Assembly (NCBI RefSeq): GCF_007995215.1
Contig: NZ_VCDK01000006.1
Coordinates: 496,001 to 560,000 of the forward strand
Reading direction: 5' to 3'
Length of the DNA stretch: 64,000 bases
From: Shimia ponticola
Lineage (GTDB): Bacteria; Pseudomonadota; Alphaproteobacteria; Rhodobacterales; Rhodobacteraceae
Shown: in pieces, positions 9,050-17,074 of the stretch
Position numbering within the stretch: the stretch's first letter is position 1
Layout of the letters: each line of letters starts with the position of its first letter
Notes under the pieces: model-generated
The model's database searches: none
What the model was told of the DNA's origin: nothing
What the model saw: the letters and a program-made list of their open reading frames with translations, nothing else
Made by a program: the position numbers and the translations under genes

Positions 9050-10519
9050 TTAGTCCGCGGCCGCGTTGGTCCCGGCGCGGCGTCCGAATACCGCGCCTGA
9101 GGTTAGGCCAGAGCCACCGGGATAGCCTGCGAAAAATACGCCGCCGACCAGTTCACCGCACGCAAAAAGGCCGGGGATTGCACCCTGTGATCGGTTCAGG
9201 ACACGGCCAGCCTCATCAACTTTGAGCCCGCCATAGGTAAAGGTGATGCCGCCCGTGACCGGGTAGGCGCGGAACGGTCCCTGATCAAGCTTTTGTGCCC
9301 AATGCGAACGAGGCGGAGTGATCCCGACGGCGGACTTGCCGTCGAGTACGGTTGGATCAAATGGCACGGACTCATCCACGGCATCGTTGAAGGACATGAT
9401 TGTGCGTTTGGCGGCCTCTGTATCCACGCCGTCCAGCATAGGAATGAGATCGTCCAAGCTGTCGGCCTCGACGAAATGCGCATCGTGGAACCGATATTCC
9501 GCGTAGAGCAGGTCGAAGACCTTGCTGTCAAAAATCTGCCAGGCAAACTGTCCGGGTTGTTCAAGGATCGCTGCGCCGTATTGGGCGTAGGTGTAGTTGC
9601 GGAAATTCGCGCCTTCGTCGACGAACCGTTCACCCCGTGCGTTGAGCATCACGCCGAGGAAATAACAGATCTTGCGGTAGTTCTTGCGTTCACCGTGCGG
9701 CAGGTCGAGGCCGCCGAAATCGGCCATGTGCAAATCCATCGGCGTTGCATGACCCCCGGCATAATACCCATAGTCCATGGCGCCTGCGTCCATTGCCATT
9801 TGCAGACCATCGCCAGTGTTGTGGGGCGTACCGCGCACTTTGGCGGCTTTCCATTCCGGGCCCATATGTTTGACGCGCAACTCTTCGTTGGCCTCAAACC
9901 CGCCAGACGCCAGAACCACGGCATCAGCGCGCAGCTCTTCGTCGCCGACCCTAACGCCAACGACGGTCTCGCCTTCCATGATCAGCCCCGTGACACCCGC
10001 GTTGTAGCGCACGGTGCCGCCGAGGCGTCTCACGGCGGCAAGTTCCATATCAAAGAGACCCACACCTTCGTTCCGCGCCGCTAGCGTCAGCCCGCCCCAA
10101 AAGACATGACGCCCGTCCTTTTCGAAACTCTGACGGCTATAGATCGGCTCAAACGTTACATCGTGCGTGGCCAGCCAACGCATCGTGTCGCCAGATTGAG
10201 CAATCAGGTCCTGTTGTTCGCGTGATAGCGGGCGTCCGTCGTTGAAGCCGAGCAGGTCATCAGCAAATTTCTGGGACGTGTAGCTGCCAAAATCGGTGTT
10301 TTCCAAACGCGGATCATTCGGGTCGCTGAGCAGCGGCAGCAAATCCTCTGCCCCGTCATAGGCAAAGCGCATCGCTCCTGCCGTGTATTTCGTGTTGCCA
10401 CCGGCCAATGCCTCGTCGGCCTTTTCAAGCATTGTCACCTGCGCACCGTTTTCCAGCGCTGCGATGGCGGCGCATAGCGCGGCATTTCCTGTTCCGACAA
10501 CGATGACGTGCTTTGGCAT
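9050..10519 (-). CDS. tcuA: FAD-dependent tricarballylate dehydrogenase-like flavoprotein
   Basis: A 489-residue flavoprotein of the fumarate-reductase/succinate-dehydrogenase family, TcuA branch. TcuA oxidises tricarballylate to cis-aconitate. The FAD-binding dinucleotide fold is at the N-terminus (IVVGTGNAALCAAIAALENG), with a substrate-domain segment GGNTKYTAGAMRFAY and a C-terminal FAD segment GLFACGELVGGVFFAGYPGGSG. The start ATG at 10519 has GGAGA eight bases upstream. The electron-accepting partner TcuB is not in the window, so either another acceptor is used or the gene lies elsewhere. It is divergent from a GntR regulator across 60 bp that hold a perfect palindrome. The neighbouring TTT transporter and PrpF-like isomerase fit tricarboxylate catabolism. 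The exact substrate is inferred. Confidence 0.85.
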   Translation of the reverse strand: MPKHVIVVGTGNAALCAAIAALENGAQVTMLEKADEALAGGNTKYTAGAMRFAYDGAEDLLPLLSDPNDPRLENTDFGSYTSQKFADDLLGFNDGRPLSREQQDLIAQSGDTMRWLATHDVTFEPIYSRQSFEKDGRHVFWGGLTLAARNEGVGLFDMELAAVRRLGGTVRYNAGVTGLIMEGETVVGVRVGDEELRADAVVLASGGFEANEELRVKHMGPEWKAAKVRGTPHNTGDGLQMAMDAGAMDYGYYAGGHATPMDLHMADFGGLDLPHGERKNYRKICYFLGVMLNARGERFVDEGANFRNYTYAQYGAAILEQPGQFAWQIFDSKVFDLLYAEYRFHDAHFVEADSLDDLIPMLDGVDTEAAKRTIMSFNDAVDESVPFDPTVLDGKSAVGITPPRSHWAQKLDQGPFRAYPVTGGITFTYGGLKVDEAGRVLNRSQGAIPGLFACGELVGGVFFAGYPGGSGLTSGAVFGRRAGTNAAAD

Positions 10520-10542
10520 TGGCTTTTTCTCCGCATCATGCA

Positions 10543-10564
10543 ATTGTATCCGCGTGGATACAAT
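10543..10564. promoter_or_regulatory. Predicted GntR/FCD operator, ATTGTATCC-N4-GGATACAAT
   Basis: Perfect 9-bp inverted repeat with a GCGT spacer in the 60-bp gap between tcuA (starts 10519, minus strand) and the GntR-family gene (starts 10579, plus strand). FCD-type GntR regulators commonly bind TTGTATACAA-like palindromes in their own promoter. The position would let one bound dimer control both divergent genes. The site is seen directly; the binding protein is inferred from context. Confidence 0.7.
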
Positions 10565-10578
10565 ATGGTGGCAGTACT

Positions 10579-11229
10579 GTGGTCGCAAAAGAAATGCAAG
10601 AGTTGTCACAAGGCGAAGCCGCCTATGCAAAGCTGCTGACCGCGATCCGGGAAGGCACGTATATGCCGGGCGACCGTCTGCGCGAGGTCGAGGTTGCCGG
10701 GCGGTTGTCCTTGTCGCGCACGCCCGTGCGTGAGGCACTGCGCAAGCTAGAAAGCGACGGCATCGTGGAGCATCGCCCGCGTATTGGGGCGGTCATCCGC
10801 CAGTTGTCACAAGGTGAGGTCGTCGAGCTTTATGAGATGCGGCTCGTGCTGGAACGCACGGCGGCGGAAATGGCGGCCAAACATGCGAGTGCTGCCGAAA
10901 TCGACGCCCTTGAGGCGCTAAACGAAGAGATCGGCGCAGCCACGGATGATGCCGCTCGGGCGGCGGCATTGAACCAGAAATTTCATCGCGGCATTTACCT
11001 GTCCACGCGCAATCGGTTCCTGCTTGAAGCTGCGCGGGCGTTGAACAACGCGCTTTTGTTGCTGGGCCCTACGACGCTGGCCGATGAGGCACGGATCACG
11101 GTGGTCTATGATCAGCATCGCGGCATTCTTGCCGCCCTGCAGGAAGGCGATCCGTCCCGTGCCGGCGCTGCCGCTGCCGAACATCTGCAAACGTCGCTGC
11201 GGCACCGCTTGAAGGTCATGCAGGCATGA
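10579..11229 (+). CDS. GntR-family transcriptional regulator, FCD (FadR/VanR) type
   Basis: A 216-residue one-domain-plus-effector regulator. Residues about 10-75 form the winged helix (YAKLLTAIREGTYMPGDRLREVEVAGRLSLSRTPVREALRKLES). The rest is an all-helical FCD ligand domain, with D/H residues (EMRLVLERTAAEMA, NQKFHRGIY, VVYDQHRGILAAL) placed as metal ligands in the family. A GTG at 10579 with GGTGG upstream is chosen; ATG 10594 is the alternative. The gene is divergent from tcuA and overlaps the following AbrB-type gene by 4 bp (ATGA). It is likely a repressor of the cluster that responds to a carboxylate. Confidence 0.9.
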   Translation: MVAKEMQELSQGEAAYAKLLTAIREGTYMPGDRLREVEVAGRLSLSRTPVREALRKLESDGIVEHRPRIGAVIRQLSQGEVVELYEMRLVLERTAAEMAAKHASAAEIDALEALNEEIGAATDDAARAAALNQKFHRGIYLSTRNRFLLEAARALNNALLLLGPTTLADEARITVVYDQHRGILAALQEGDPSRAGAAAAEHLQTSLRHRLKVMQA

Positions 11230-12254
11230 TCGCCACTGTCTCGTCCTTTGCTGTTGCGCTCTTGGGGGTGTTGGCCTTTCACATTTTGGCGCTGCCGCTC
11301 CCTTGGCTCCTTGGGCCGATCTTTGCGTGTCTCGCAGCGGCTTTGTTGGGCTTGCCCATGCGCGGGATCAAGGTCGTCAACGAAGCAATGCGCACCATCC
11401 TTGGCGTTGCTGTCGGGGCAACCTTCACGACCAGCTTGCTGGTCTCGATGGTGGGCATGTGGCCCACGCTTCTGTTGATCCCGCTCATGACGGCCTCGAT
11501 CGGCGTCGTCGGGCTTTTCTATTTCAGGCGGCTCTGGGGGTTTGACTTTCCCACCAGCTATTACTCGGCCATGCCAGGGGGGCTGCAGGATATGCTGGTG
11601 TTCGGCGAAGAGGCCGGGGGCAATGTGCGGACCATGTCGCTGATCCACGCGACCCGTGTCATGGTGATCGTCGTGGCGCTTCCGTTCCTGCTTGTCTGGG
11701 TTTGGGACGCCGATTTGACAACCCCGCCCGGTGCGCCCTTGGCGACGCTGGGGTGGGATCAGCTTGCCTTGATGGTGTTTTGCGGGCTTGTCGGTTGGCA
11801 GGTCGCCAAGCGGATCGGCATGTTTGGTGCATCCATCCTTGGGCCGCTGCTGCTGGCTGCTGCGCTGGCGTTGCTTGGGGTGCTGGAACATCGTCCCCCG
11901 GCCGAGGCGATATGGGCGGCACAGTTCTTTATCGGCATGGGCGTTGGGTGCAAATACGTTGGGGTCACCATGCTCGAAGTGCGGCGTGACCTGACCGCAG
12001 GGTTGGGGTTCTGTGTGCTACTATTGATCCTGACGGTGATCTTTGCAGAAGCCATCCATTTGGCAAATCTCGCGCCACCACGCGAAACCATTTTGGCCTT
12101 TGCGCCCGGTGGTCAGGCCGAGTTGACAGTGCTGGCGTTGATCGTTGGGGCCGATATGGCCTTTGTGGTGGCGCACCATGTCTTGCGGATATTCGTCGTT
12201 ATTCTGGGCGCACCACTATTTGCCCGACTGTTTGATCATGAGGATCAGGCATGA
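11226..12254 (+). CDS. AbrB-family membrane protein (putative transporter)
   Basis: A 342-residue polytopic membrane protein with about ten hydrophobic segments and the two-fold repeat typical of the AbrB/ammonia-monooxygenase-like family (LPLPWLLGPIFACLAAALLG in repeat one, GMFGASILGPLLLAAALALL in repeat two). These membrane proteins are unrelated to the AbrB transition-state DNA-binding regulator and are often found beside TTT transporters and carboxylate-catabolic genes. The conserved glycine-rich motifs SAMPGGLQDMLVFGEEAGGN and AFAPGGQAELTVLAL occur in symmetric positions. The start overlaps the GntR stop (ATGA), and its stop overlaps the next gene likewise, giving a coupled three-gene operon. 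Substrate unknown. Confidence 0.85.
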   Translation: MIATVSSFAVALLGVLAFHILALPLPWLLGPIFACLAAALLGLPMRGIKVVNEAMRTILGVAVGATFTTSLLVSMVGMWPTLLLIPLMTASIGVVGLFYFRRLWGFDFPTSYYSAMPGGLQDMLVFGEEAGGNVRTMSLIHATRVMVIVVALPFLLVWVWDADLTTPPGAPLATLGWDQLALMVFCGLVGWQVAKRIGMFGASILGPLLLAAALALLGVLEHRPPAEAIWAAQFFIGMGVGCKYVGVTMLEVRRDLTAGLGFCVLLLILTVIFAEAIHLANLAPPRETILAFAPGGQAELTVLALIVGADMAFVVAHHVLRIFVVILGAPLFARLFDHEDQA

Positions 12255-12925
12255 CAGATGAACTGCGCAGCCTTGCCACCCAAGGGGTGCTCCGTGCCGC
12301 CATCAACATCGGTAATCGGGCGCTTGTTCAATATGATGGCACGCACCTGTCTGGTGTGAGTCCGGCATTGGCGCAGCGTCTCGCGCATGAGATTGGCGCG
12401 TCTTTCAAGCCGGTGATCTATGACGGTGCAGGCAAGGTCTTTGCCGATGCGCATGCGGATCGGTGGGACGTGGCCTTTCTTGCTGTGGATGCGATGCGCG
12501 CCGAAAAGGTCGCGTTCACGCGTCCCTATCACAGCATCGAGGCCACCTTTGCGGTTCGGGCGGGACAACGGATCGAAACGATTGATCAGGTCGATCAGGA
12601 TGGCGTTCGGGTCCTGACTTCGACAGGGTCCGCATATGACATGCATCTGACTCATAACTTGGCGCACGCCGCGCTGGAACGCTCTGGCGCGCCACGCGAG
12701 AGCTTTGTCGAGTTTCAGCATGGACGTTGCGACGCAGTGGCTGGGGTGCGCGCGTCACTTGAGGCCTTTTTTCGGGACGATCCTGATATCCGCATTCTGC
12801 CCGGTGCGTTGACGGCTGTGCATCAGGCCATGGTGCTGCCGCGCAAGGATGATCCGCGGATTACAGCACTGGATGCCTTCGTCGCCAAGGCCGTCTCAGA
12901 CGGGTTTGTCGGCGCCCATTTGTGA
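12251..12925 (+). CDS. Periplasmic-binding-protein-like (SBP family 3) protein lacking a signal peptide
   Basis: A 224-residue protein with the fold of family 3 solute-binding proteins: LATQGVLRAAINIGNRALVQ at the start, a middle WDVAFLAVDAMRAEKVAFTRPY strand-helix pair, and ALDAFVAKAVSDGF at the end. Unlike exported members it begins directly with the first strand and has no hydrophobic leader, so it should stay in the cytoplasm. It is the last gene of the gntR operon (4-bp ATGA overlap with the AbrB-type gene). Its 3' end overlaps the convergent hydroxyacid dehydrogenase gene by 30 bp. It could be a cytosolic carboxylate-binding or enzymatic variant, as seen in arogenate or cyclohexadienyl dehydratase relatives. 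Role unknown. Confidence 0.78.
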   Translation: MTDELRSLATQGVLRAAINIGNRALVQYDGTHLSGVSPALAQRLAHEIGASFKPVIYDGAGKVFADAHADRWDVAFLAVDAMRAEKVAFTRPYHSIEATFAVRAGQRIETIDQVDQDGVRVLTSTGSAYDMHLTHNLAHAALERSGAPRESFVEFQHGRCDAVAGVRASLEAFFRDDPDIRILPGALTAVHQAMVLPRKDDPRITALDAFVAKAVSDGFVGAHL

Positions 12926-13888
12926 CAAGACATCCGGGTTGATCATGTGGATCGGATCACCGTCTGCATAGGCGTTGATCTGATCGAAAATGTCCGAGAA
13001 CTGCAGGTCGAATTCATCTTCGGTGACGTAGCCAATATGCGGCGTGGCGATCACGTTCGGGCTGATCAGAAGTGGGTTCTTGGTATCGGTCAAAGGCTCG
13101 GTGTCGAAGACATCGACTGCGGCATGGATGCGGCCTTTAGCAATTTCGGCCTCAAGTACTCCGGGGCTGATCAGGCCTGAGCGTGACGTGTTCACCAGCA
13201 AGGACCGAGGCTGCATGGCCGCAAGATCATCGGCGGTGATCAGGCCGCGCGTGGCCGGTTTCAGGCGCACATGAAGGCTGACGATATCAGAGCTGGCAAA
13301 GAAATCCTCGCGGGACTCTGGCACGGTTTCGCCTGCCGCCAACGCGCGGAGGCGGCCCTCTTCAGAGCCCCAGAACTGTACCTTCATGCCAATCGCACGC
13401 GCGTATTCGGCCACGGCGCCTGCGATACGTCCGTACCCATAAAGCCCAAGCGTTCGGCCCCGCAGGGTCCGGCCCACACCGGCCTGCCAGTTGCCCTCTT
13501 TCAGCGACGAGACCTGTTGCGGGATTTGGCGATACGTTGCGAGGATCAGCGCCAATGTATGTTCGGCGGCGGCATAGGACGGCGTGTCGGAATGCATGTT
13601 GGAACACAGCAAGACACCATTCGCGGTGCAGGCCGGGACATCGATATGCGGATAGACACTACGCTGCGAAATCAGTCTGAGATTGGGCAAACGCTCTAGC
13701 AAGGGCGCGCCAATTGCCGTGCGCTCGCGAAACAGGACGATCGCCTCCGCATCCTGCACGCGCTCTGCCAGTTTCGCGGGGTCGGGTTCGTGATCGGTCC
13801 AGACGGTGACGTCATGAGCCGCAAGTTTTTCAAAGCAGGGCAGGCCGCGCAGCGTGTCGAACCAGTCGTCGAGAATGTGAACTTTCAT
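12896..13888 (-). CDS. D-isomer specific 2-hydroxyacid dehydrogenase family protein
   Basis: A 330-residue NAD(P)-dependent dehydrogenase of the D-2-hydroxyacid/phosphoglycerate type. The Rossmann motif GLYGYGRIAGAVAEYARAIGM is present near residue 150. The catalytic Arg region (NTSRSGLISPGVLE), acid (DVFDTEPL) and His (VIATPHIGYV) follow in the usual order. The gene begins 6 bp after the prpF-like gene and closes the tctC-tctAB-prpF operon on the minus strand. It converges on the leaderless binding-protein gene with a 30-bp overlap. In this setting it could reduce or oxidise a 2-oxo/hydroxy carboxylate intermediate; the actual substrate is not shown by sequence. Confidence 0.9.
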   Translation of the reverse strand: MKVHILDDWFDTLRGLPCFEKLAAHDVTVWTDHEPDPAKLAERVQDAEAIVLFRERTAIGAPLLERLPNLRLISQRSVYPHIDVPACTANGVLLCSNMHSDTPSYAAAEHTLALILATYRQIPQQVSSLKEGNWQAGVGRTLRGRTLGLYGYGRIAGAVAEYARAIGMKVQFWGSEEGRLRALAAGETVPESREDFFASSDIVSLHVRLKPATRGLITADDLAAMQPRSLLVNTSRSGLISPGVLEAEIAKGRIHAAVDVFDTEPLTDTKNPLLISPNVIATPHIGYVTEDEFDLQFSDIFDQINAYADGDPIHMINPDVLSQMGADKPV

Positions 13889-13894
13889 CGCGCA

Positions 13895-14986
13895 CTACCT
13901 TCCTGACCAGACAGAGGCCGGAACAAAGACCTTGCCCTCGGCAAGTTTGCGCGCGGTGCGCACCAATCCGGCCGATTTGATTGCAAAGCCGGCCTCGGTC
14001 AAATCGTAGTCGACAACCACGTCAATTTGACCCGAGGCGTGCTCCAGTGTGATCTTGGACGGAGCCTGATTGGGACGCGCAACCATGCCATCGGCCACCG
14101 AGCCGGGTGTCAAAACGCAGGATGCAAGGCATTGAGCCCCGGTGACCGCCATGGTCGGGTGGCATTTCCACGGCATGAAATAGCGTGTTGCGATGGTCCC
14201 GCCGTCGCGCGCCGGTGCCAGAAGGCCGAATTTCGGTGTAACCGACTTGCTGACGTCGCCCATCCCCATCCGCTTGCCTGCCGCGATGCGAATGGCCTCC
14301 ATGCGGCTGTAGAACTCCGTATTCGCGTCTAGCTCCGCCGCACTTTCATAGCCTGTCAGGCCAAAGCTTTCTGCGCGGGCGATGACAAGCGGCATCGCGA
14401 CATCCATGCAGGTGACTGTGATGCCGTCTATTTCGTCGATCAGGTTGCCTGTCGGCAAAAATGCTCCGGTGACACCTCCGACGGTTTCCATGAACTGCAG
14501 GGCCACGGGTGCGGCGGTGCCGGGCACGCCGTCAATCTGCGCATCGCCCTCATAGGCTACTGCGCCGCCGGGGGTTTGAACGGAGGCGGCGACCTTTGCG
14601 CCTGTGTTGACGGCTCGGATATTGACGGGCGTCTCGCCGTTTTGGGCTGGCACCAGACCCATTTCGATGGCGGCAGGCCCAACACCTGACAGGATGTTGC
14701 CGCAGGTCGGTTTGAAATCGACCAACTGATCTTCGACGCTGACTTGTGCAAAGAAATAGTCCACGTCCGCCCATGGATCGTCGGACGCAGACAGCATTGC
14801 CACCTTTGTTGTGACCGCCGCACCGCCGCCAATCCCGTCGATATTGAGCGGATGACCAGAGCCGACCATCGCAATCAGCACCTTGGCCAGTTGATTGAGA
14901 TCTTCAGGCAGATCGGCACGGTTCAGGTAAGGGCCGCGCGATGTGCCGCCGCGCATAAAGAGAAAAGGGATCGCAGTCTGGGTCAT
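13895..14986 (-). CDS. PrpF/GalD family isomerase (4-oxalomesaconate tautomerase or aconitate isomerase type)
   Basis: A 363-residue protein of the PrpF family, which has a diaminopimelate-epimerase-like fold. Members move double bonds in unsaturated tri- or dicarboxylates: PrpF handles trans/cis-aconitate derivatives, and GalD tautomerises 4-oxalomesaconate. Diagnostic segments are LFMRGGTSRGPYL near the start, DGIGGGAAVTTKVAML, the catalytic-loop FKPTCGNILSGVGP, and the basic KCHPTMAVTGAQCLASC segment. The start ATG at 14986 makes an ATGA overlap with the tctAB stop; an in-frame ATG at 14998 is four codons earlier. Next to TcuA and a tricarboxylate transporter, a role in interconverting aconitate-like acids is likely, but gallate-type 4-oxalomesaconate chemistry cannot be excluded. 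Confidence 0.88.
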   Translation of the reverse strand: MTQTAIPFLFMRGGTSRGPYLNRADLPEDLNQLAKVLIAMVGSGHPLNIDGIGGGAAVTTKVAMLSASDDPWADVDYFFAQVSVEDQLVDFKPTCGNILSGVGPAAIEMGLVPAQNGETPVNIRAVNTGAKVAASVQTPGGAVAYEGDAQIDGVPGTAAPVALQFMETVGGVTGAFLPTGNLIDEIDGITVTCMDVAMPLVIARAESFGLTGYESAAELDANTEFYSRMEAIRIAAGKRMGMGDVSKSVTPKFGLLAPARDGGTIATRYFMPWKCHPTMAVTGAQCLASCVLTPGSVADGMVARPNQAPSKITLEHASGQIDVVVDYDLTEAGFAIKSAGLVRTARKLAEGKVFVPASVWSGR

Positions 14987-17010
14987 GTCAGTGGCCATGG
15001 TAGGTCAACGTATTCTTGCAAGAGTCCGGGTGGGAAATCGCGGTTCAAGAGCCACGCCATGCCCATCATGAAGCCAATGCCTGCCACCGTGTAAAGCGCG
15101 GCGAACGCTGTGCTCACGCCGGCCCGGAGCCGCATGAAGGCAAACAGGAACAGCGCGAGCGCGATGATGAACCCCCATAGCGACGTCAGGATCAAAAGTC
15201 CGGCAAACCAAGCCAGCGTCGACCATAGGCTGTGGGTGGCGCTTGCATCATCGCCTTCCCGCTCGCGGTCGGCAAAGATTGTGTCGGTCTCGGGTCGGAG
15301 CATCATCCGGATGATCAGAACCGCACATCCGACAAGGCAAACGCCTGCCACGAACATTGGGAATGTCCGATCACGGCTGTAGCTCGGGATCGAAGCGGCA
15401 TCGTAATAGGCGTAAGCGATGTAGGCAGTGACCGCGAGCATGAAGATGAAAGGCGCGCGTTTCGACCCGGACTGAACATCCCCCTCAGCGAGGATGTTCT
15501 TGGCCTGCCGCAGGCCCACGACGACCGACAGGACGGTGATGATCAAAAGTACGATCACAATCGGTGTAAAGATGTATTCCAGCCCTTCGCTCATGCCGCT
15601 GCGGAACCGTGACTGCGCGATCTGCACGGCTTGGTTGGCATAGGTCTCGGCAGGATCAGACAGAACAAAGCCGATCAGGAACGCAGGCCGCGACCAGTCG
15701 AAGCGACGCATCAGGATGCCAAGCAGGCCGATGGCAAAGAGCGCGACAAGGTCCATCAGGTTTTGCCCCGACTGGAAGGCGGCAAAGCTGATGATCATGA
15801 AGAGGAAGGGCGCGAGCAGAGCGAAACGAATTGTCGTCAGCTTGGCGATGCCACCTGACGCCGCGATGCAGATCAGGGTGCCCACGACATTGGCAAGCGC
15901 CAGCAGCCAGACGATGGAATAGGTGATGTCGAGGTTGTTTTGCAGCATGGCCGGGCCGACTTCGATCTGACCGGAGCCCAAGAGCGCAATGGCTCCGACG
16001 AAGATCGCCATCGAACCTGATCCCGGTATCCCAAAGAGCAAGGTTGGAACAAGGCCGCCGCCTTCTTTGGCGTTGTTCGAGCTTTCTGGCCCGATCACGC
16101 CGCGAACCTCGCCGCTGCCAAAGTTTGATTTGTCCTTTGTCGATTGAACAGAGTGACCATAGGCGATCCAGTCGACAACCGAGCCGCCAAGTCCGGGAAT
16201 GACACCGACGACGACGCCAATGATCGAACAGCGCACCGACAGCCAGATATTGGCAAACCAGTCTTTGACCCCGTCGAGCCACCCGCCACCAAGCTGGGTT
16301 GTTTTGCTGATCGCGCGGTCCTGACGGAGCAACGAGATGATTTCAGGGATCGCAAAGATACCCAAACCCACGATCACCAGCTTCAACCCGTCTGTGAGGT
16401 AAGGAAAATCGTAGGAGGACATGCGCAGGTCGCCCGAGGACGCGCCTTCGCCGATGGTGCCGATCAGCATGCCCAGACCCGCCGCGACGATCCCTTTGAT
16501 GGCCACCCGGCCCGCGAGGATACCGACCATCGACAGGCCAAAGATGGTAATCATCAAAAGCTCGGGCGTCCGGAATTCCAAAACGACAGGGCGCGCGACC
16601 AGAATGAAGATCGTCAGGAATGATGCACCGACCAACCCGCCAAACAGAGAGGACGCAAAGGCCGCTGACAGCGCGCGCGCGGCCATTCCTTTCTTGGCCA
16701 TGGGAAATCCATCCAGAACCGTAGCCTGCGATGCGGAGGACCCCGGAATGCCCATCAGTACTGAGGCGAAGGTATCAGATGTAGGTACAACCGCGACCAT
16801 CCCGACCATCAGCGCAAGGCCAAGGATCGGGTCCATGCCAAACATGAAGGGAAGCAGCAGCGAAAGGCCCGCAATGCCGCCAAGTCCCGGAAAGACGCCG
16901 ATGCACAGGCCCATGACAACGCCCAGCACCAGATAGCCCAATACGATGGGCTGAAGGATCAGGCCCCACGCATCACCCAGCGCGGGCAATGCCTCGGCTA
17001 GAATCTCCAT
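14983..17010 (-). CDS. tctA: Tripartite tricarboxylate transporter permease, TctA-TctB fusion
   Basis: A 675-residue membrane protein. Residues 1 to about 500 are a complete TctA large permease with the family motifs GVFPGLGGIAGLSLLLPF, GIPGSSASQATVLDGFPMAKKG and, in the second half, GVIPGLGGSVVDWIAYGHS. Residues about 515-675 hold additional helices with TctB character (YAYYDAASIPSYSRDRTFPM followed by three to four helices). TctA is usually about 500 residues and TctB a separate gene of about 150; here no separate tctB lies between tctC and tctA. The ATG at 17010 has GGGGAG upstream; a TTG at 17016 is less likely. It imports a carboxylate with the binding protein TctC encoded just upstream. 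Confidence 0.93.
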   Translation of the reverse strand: MEILAEALPALGDAWGLILQPIVLGYLVLGVVMGLCIGVFPGLGGIAGLSLLLPFMFGMDPILGLALMVGMVAVVPTSDTFASVLMGIPGSSASQATVLDGFPMAKKGMAARALSAAFASSLFGGLVGASFLTIFILVARPVVLEFRTPELLMITIFGLSMVGILAGRVAIKGIVAAGLGMLIGTIGEGASSGDLRMSSYDFPYLTDGLKLVIVGLGIFAIPEIISLLRQDRAISKTTQLGGGWLDGVKDWFANIWLSVRCSIIGVVVGVIPGLGGSVVDWIAYGHSVQSTKDKSNFGSGEVRGVIGPESSNNAKEGGGLVPTLLFGIPGSGSMAIFVGAIALLGSGQIEVGPAMLQNNLDITYSIVWLLALANVVGTLICIAASGGIAKLTTIRFALLAPFLFMIISFAAFQSGQNLMDLVALFAIGLLGILMRRFDWSRPAFLIGFVLSDPAETYANQAVQIAQSRFRSGMSEGLEYIFTPIVIVLLIITVLSVVVGLRQAKNILAEGDVQSGSKRAPFIFMLAVTAYIAYAYYDAASIPSYSRDRTFPMFVAGVCLVGCAVLIIRMMLRPETDTIFADREREGDDASATHSLWSTLAWFAGLLILTSLWGFIIALALFLFAFMRLRAGVSTAFAALYTVAGIGFMMGMAWLLNRDFPPGLLQEYVDLPWPLT

Positions 17011-17035
17011 GAACAACTCCCCTTGCTTGACTAAA

Positions 17036-17059
17036 CACCCCGCCCGAATGGACGGGGTG
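17036..17059 (-). terminator. Hairpin between tctC and tctA (intra-operon attenuator candidate)
   Basis: Perfect 7-bp stem CACCCCG / CGGGGTG with a 10-nt loop, 15 bases after the tctC stop and about 25 bases before the tctA start. On the minus strand it is followed by TTTAGT, a weak T-tract. In binding-protein transporter operons such hairpins often let the binding protein be made in excess over the permease, which is the likely role here. Confidence 0.55.
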
Positions 17060-17074
17060 CTCGGAAAACAAGGA

